Assembly (NCBI GenBank): GCA_016928525.1
Contig: JAFGKO010000033.1
Coordinates: forward strand, 1-5,657
DNA length: 5,657 nt
From: Anaerolineales bacterium
Lineage (GTDB): Bacteria > Chloroflexota > Anaerolineae > Anaerolineales > Villigracilaceae
Direction: 5' to 3'
Positions 5,262 through 5,657 of the stretch are shown in pieces (within the stretch, counting starts at the first letter, position 1; every line of letters begins with the position of its first letter). The translations under genes were made by a program, and so were the position numbers. The notes under the pieces are model-generated. The model worked only from the letters and a program-made list of their open reading frames with translations. It did no database searches and was not told where the DNA came from.

Positions 5262-5334
5262 TTGTTCACTCTTGATTATACGTGATGCACACCCCAAAAA
5301 CGATGTTAGCCAGAATGATCAGTGGACAGGCCAA

Positions 5335-5514
5335 TTAACCAGTGTTGGTTCTCATGCTCTTCACAATCTGCCCCACCCGCATCCGGTGCAGACCCACCTC
5401 AGCGGCAATCTCGCGATAGCTCCAACCCTGCGCGCGCAGCGCCAGGGTGGTGGTTTTCAGCTTGGCTTTGTCAGGATTACGCTGATTCGCGACGGTTGAG
5501 GGAGGAACTGATAA
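5335..5514 (-). pseudogene. Helix-turn-helix gene fragment (copy B)
   Basis: The minus strand encodes about 60 residues ending in TAA (5335-5337). VANQRNPDKAKLKTTTLALR leads into AQGWSYREIAAEVGLHRMRV and then GQIVKSM. The GWSYREIAAEVGLH..RVGQIV part is a clear helix-turn-helix of the kind found in transposases, site-specific recombinases and other DNA-binding proteins. No ATG with a Shine-Dalgarno is seen upstream; the open frame continues to a stop near 5568 through AT-rich, unrelated-looking sequence. It is probably the C-terminal domain of a longer gene, now broken. The 42 nt at 5359-5400 match 1716-1757 at 38 positions. The last residues (KSMRTNTG) differ from copy A (KQLKGE). A short functional DNA-binding protein cannot be fully excluded. 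Confidence 0.55.
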
Positions 5515-5642
5515 CTCAAATATTAGTGTGTATCTAGTATTTGCGCGACTAAAATTATTAATTTACCGTATACCGTTGAAAAAAATACCCTATTAGTTGT
5601 GATGGCAATAGGTCAACTCGAACCTTTTATGACGTTTCACGT

Positions 5643-5648
5643 AGGAGG
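5643..5648 (+). promoter_or_regulatory. Strong Shine-Dalgarno AGGAGG at window edge
   Basis: AGGAGG is followed by nine bases to the window end, the normal spacing to a start codon at about 5658. The ATG at 5649 touches the site and is too close to be used. A plus-strand gene probably begins just outside. The AT-rich 5515-5640 would be its leader, but I see no promoter I would defend. Confidence 0.4.
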
Positions 5649-5657
5649 ATGATATCC

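Larger units (their letters stand above)
5075..5269. mobile_element. IS200/IS605-like palindrome-associated mini-element (PATE)
   Basis: Two hairpins of the same design lie near the ends (5096-5114 and 5243-5261). TTCACTCTT occurs just outside the left one (5070-5078) and at the right end (5265-5273). IS200/IS605 elements have subterminal hairpins, no terminal inverted repeats, insert 3' of a short target such as TTCAC-type pentamers, and make no target duplication. The layout here fits: TTCAC, about 21 nt, hairpin, body, hairpin, then TTCAC. There is no transposase or TnpB frame in the 195 bp, so it would be a non-autonomous derivative. Orientation and exact ends are inferred. Inside are two further inverted repeats: GTCCAT/ATGGAC (5136-5157) and TTAGC-G-GCTAA (5171-5181). 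Confidence 0.6.

Noticed and set aside
5185..5537. Plus-strand frames of 104 and 71 codons near the right end
   Set aside because: They are antisense to the helix-turn-helix fragment, which has recognisable protein sequence on the minus strand. One also crosses the right hairpin of the mini-element.

Overview
The window (about 5.7 kb, moderate GC) looks like an accessory, gene-poor stretch of a bacterial chromosome that has collected small toxin-antitoxin-type modules and mobile-element debris around one long TPR gene. The family mix (DUF2283, a PIN toxin of the DUF3368 group, a compact HNH protein with a small helical partner, a VapC relic, IS200/IS605-like palindromes) is most familiar to me from Chloroflexota, filamentous Cyanobacteria and some large-genome Proteobacteria. 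I cannot place the organism more closely. Shine-Dalgarno sites are standard (AAGGAG, AGGAGG).

Left part (1-1765): a coding-looking relic at the edge, then a minus-strand DUF2283 gene whose upstream partner survives only as a C-terminal stub. Next comes a divergent plus-strand two-gene operon: an antitoxin that joins a Phd/YefM-like N-terminus to a UPF0175-like C-terminus, overlapping by 4 nt a DUF3368 PIN ribonuclease toxin. A promoter with a palindromic operator candidate lies between the divergent modules. At 1698-1760 is the broken 3' end of a helix-turn-helix gene, and a second, longer fragment of the same family lies at 5335-5514.

Middle (1765-4218): a 166-bp mini-element with TGTCAC termini and repeated TGACA motifs carries a transposase-like N-terminal stub. 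About 340 bp with hairpins but no convincing gene follow, and then the 648-residue minus-strand TPR protein.

Right part (4219-5657), all minus strand: a VapC C-terminal relic sits directly before the TPR start, preceded by a GTGA-overlapping pair (84-aa helical protein, then 141-aa HNH nuclease). A roughly 195-bp element with two covarying hairpins and matching TTCAC flanks, like a transposase-less IS200/IS605 derivative, abuts the ribosome binding site of that pair. The window ends with the helix-turn-helix fragment, AT-rich DNA and a strong Shine-Dalgarno that probably serves a gene starting just beyond the edge.

Overall this reads as a toxin-antitoxin hotspot: one intact TA operon, one TA-like HNH pair, two decayed toxin stubs, and several mobile-element scars. 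The most unusual items are the Phd-UPF0175 composite antitoxin, the covarying palindrome element next to the HNH operon, and the TGTCAC mini-element.
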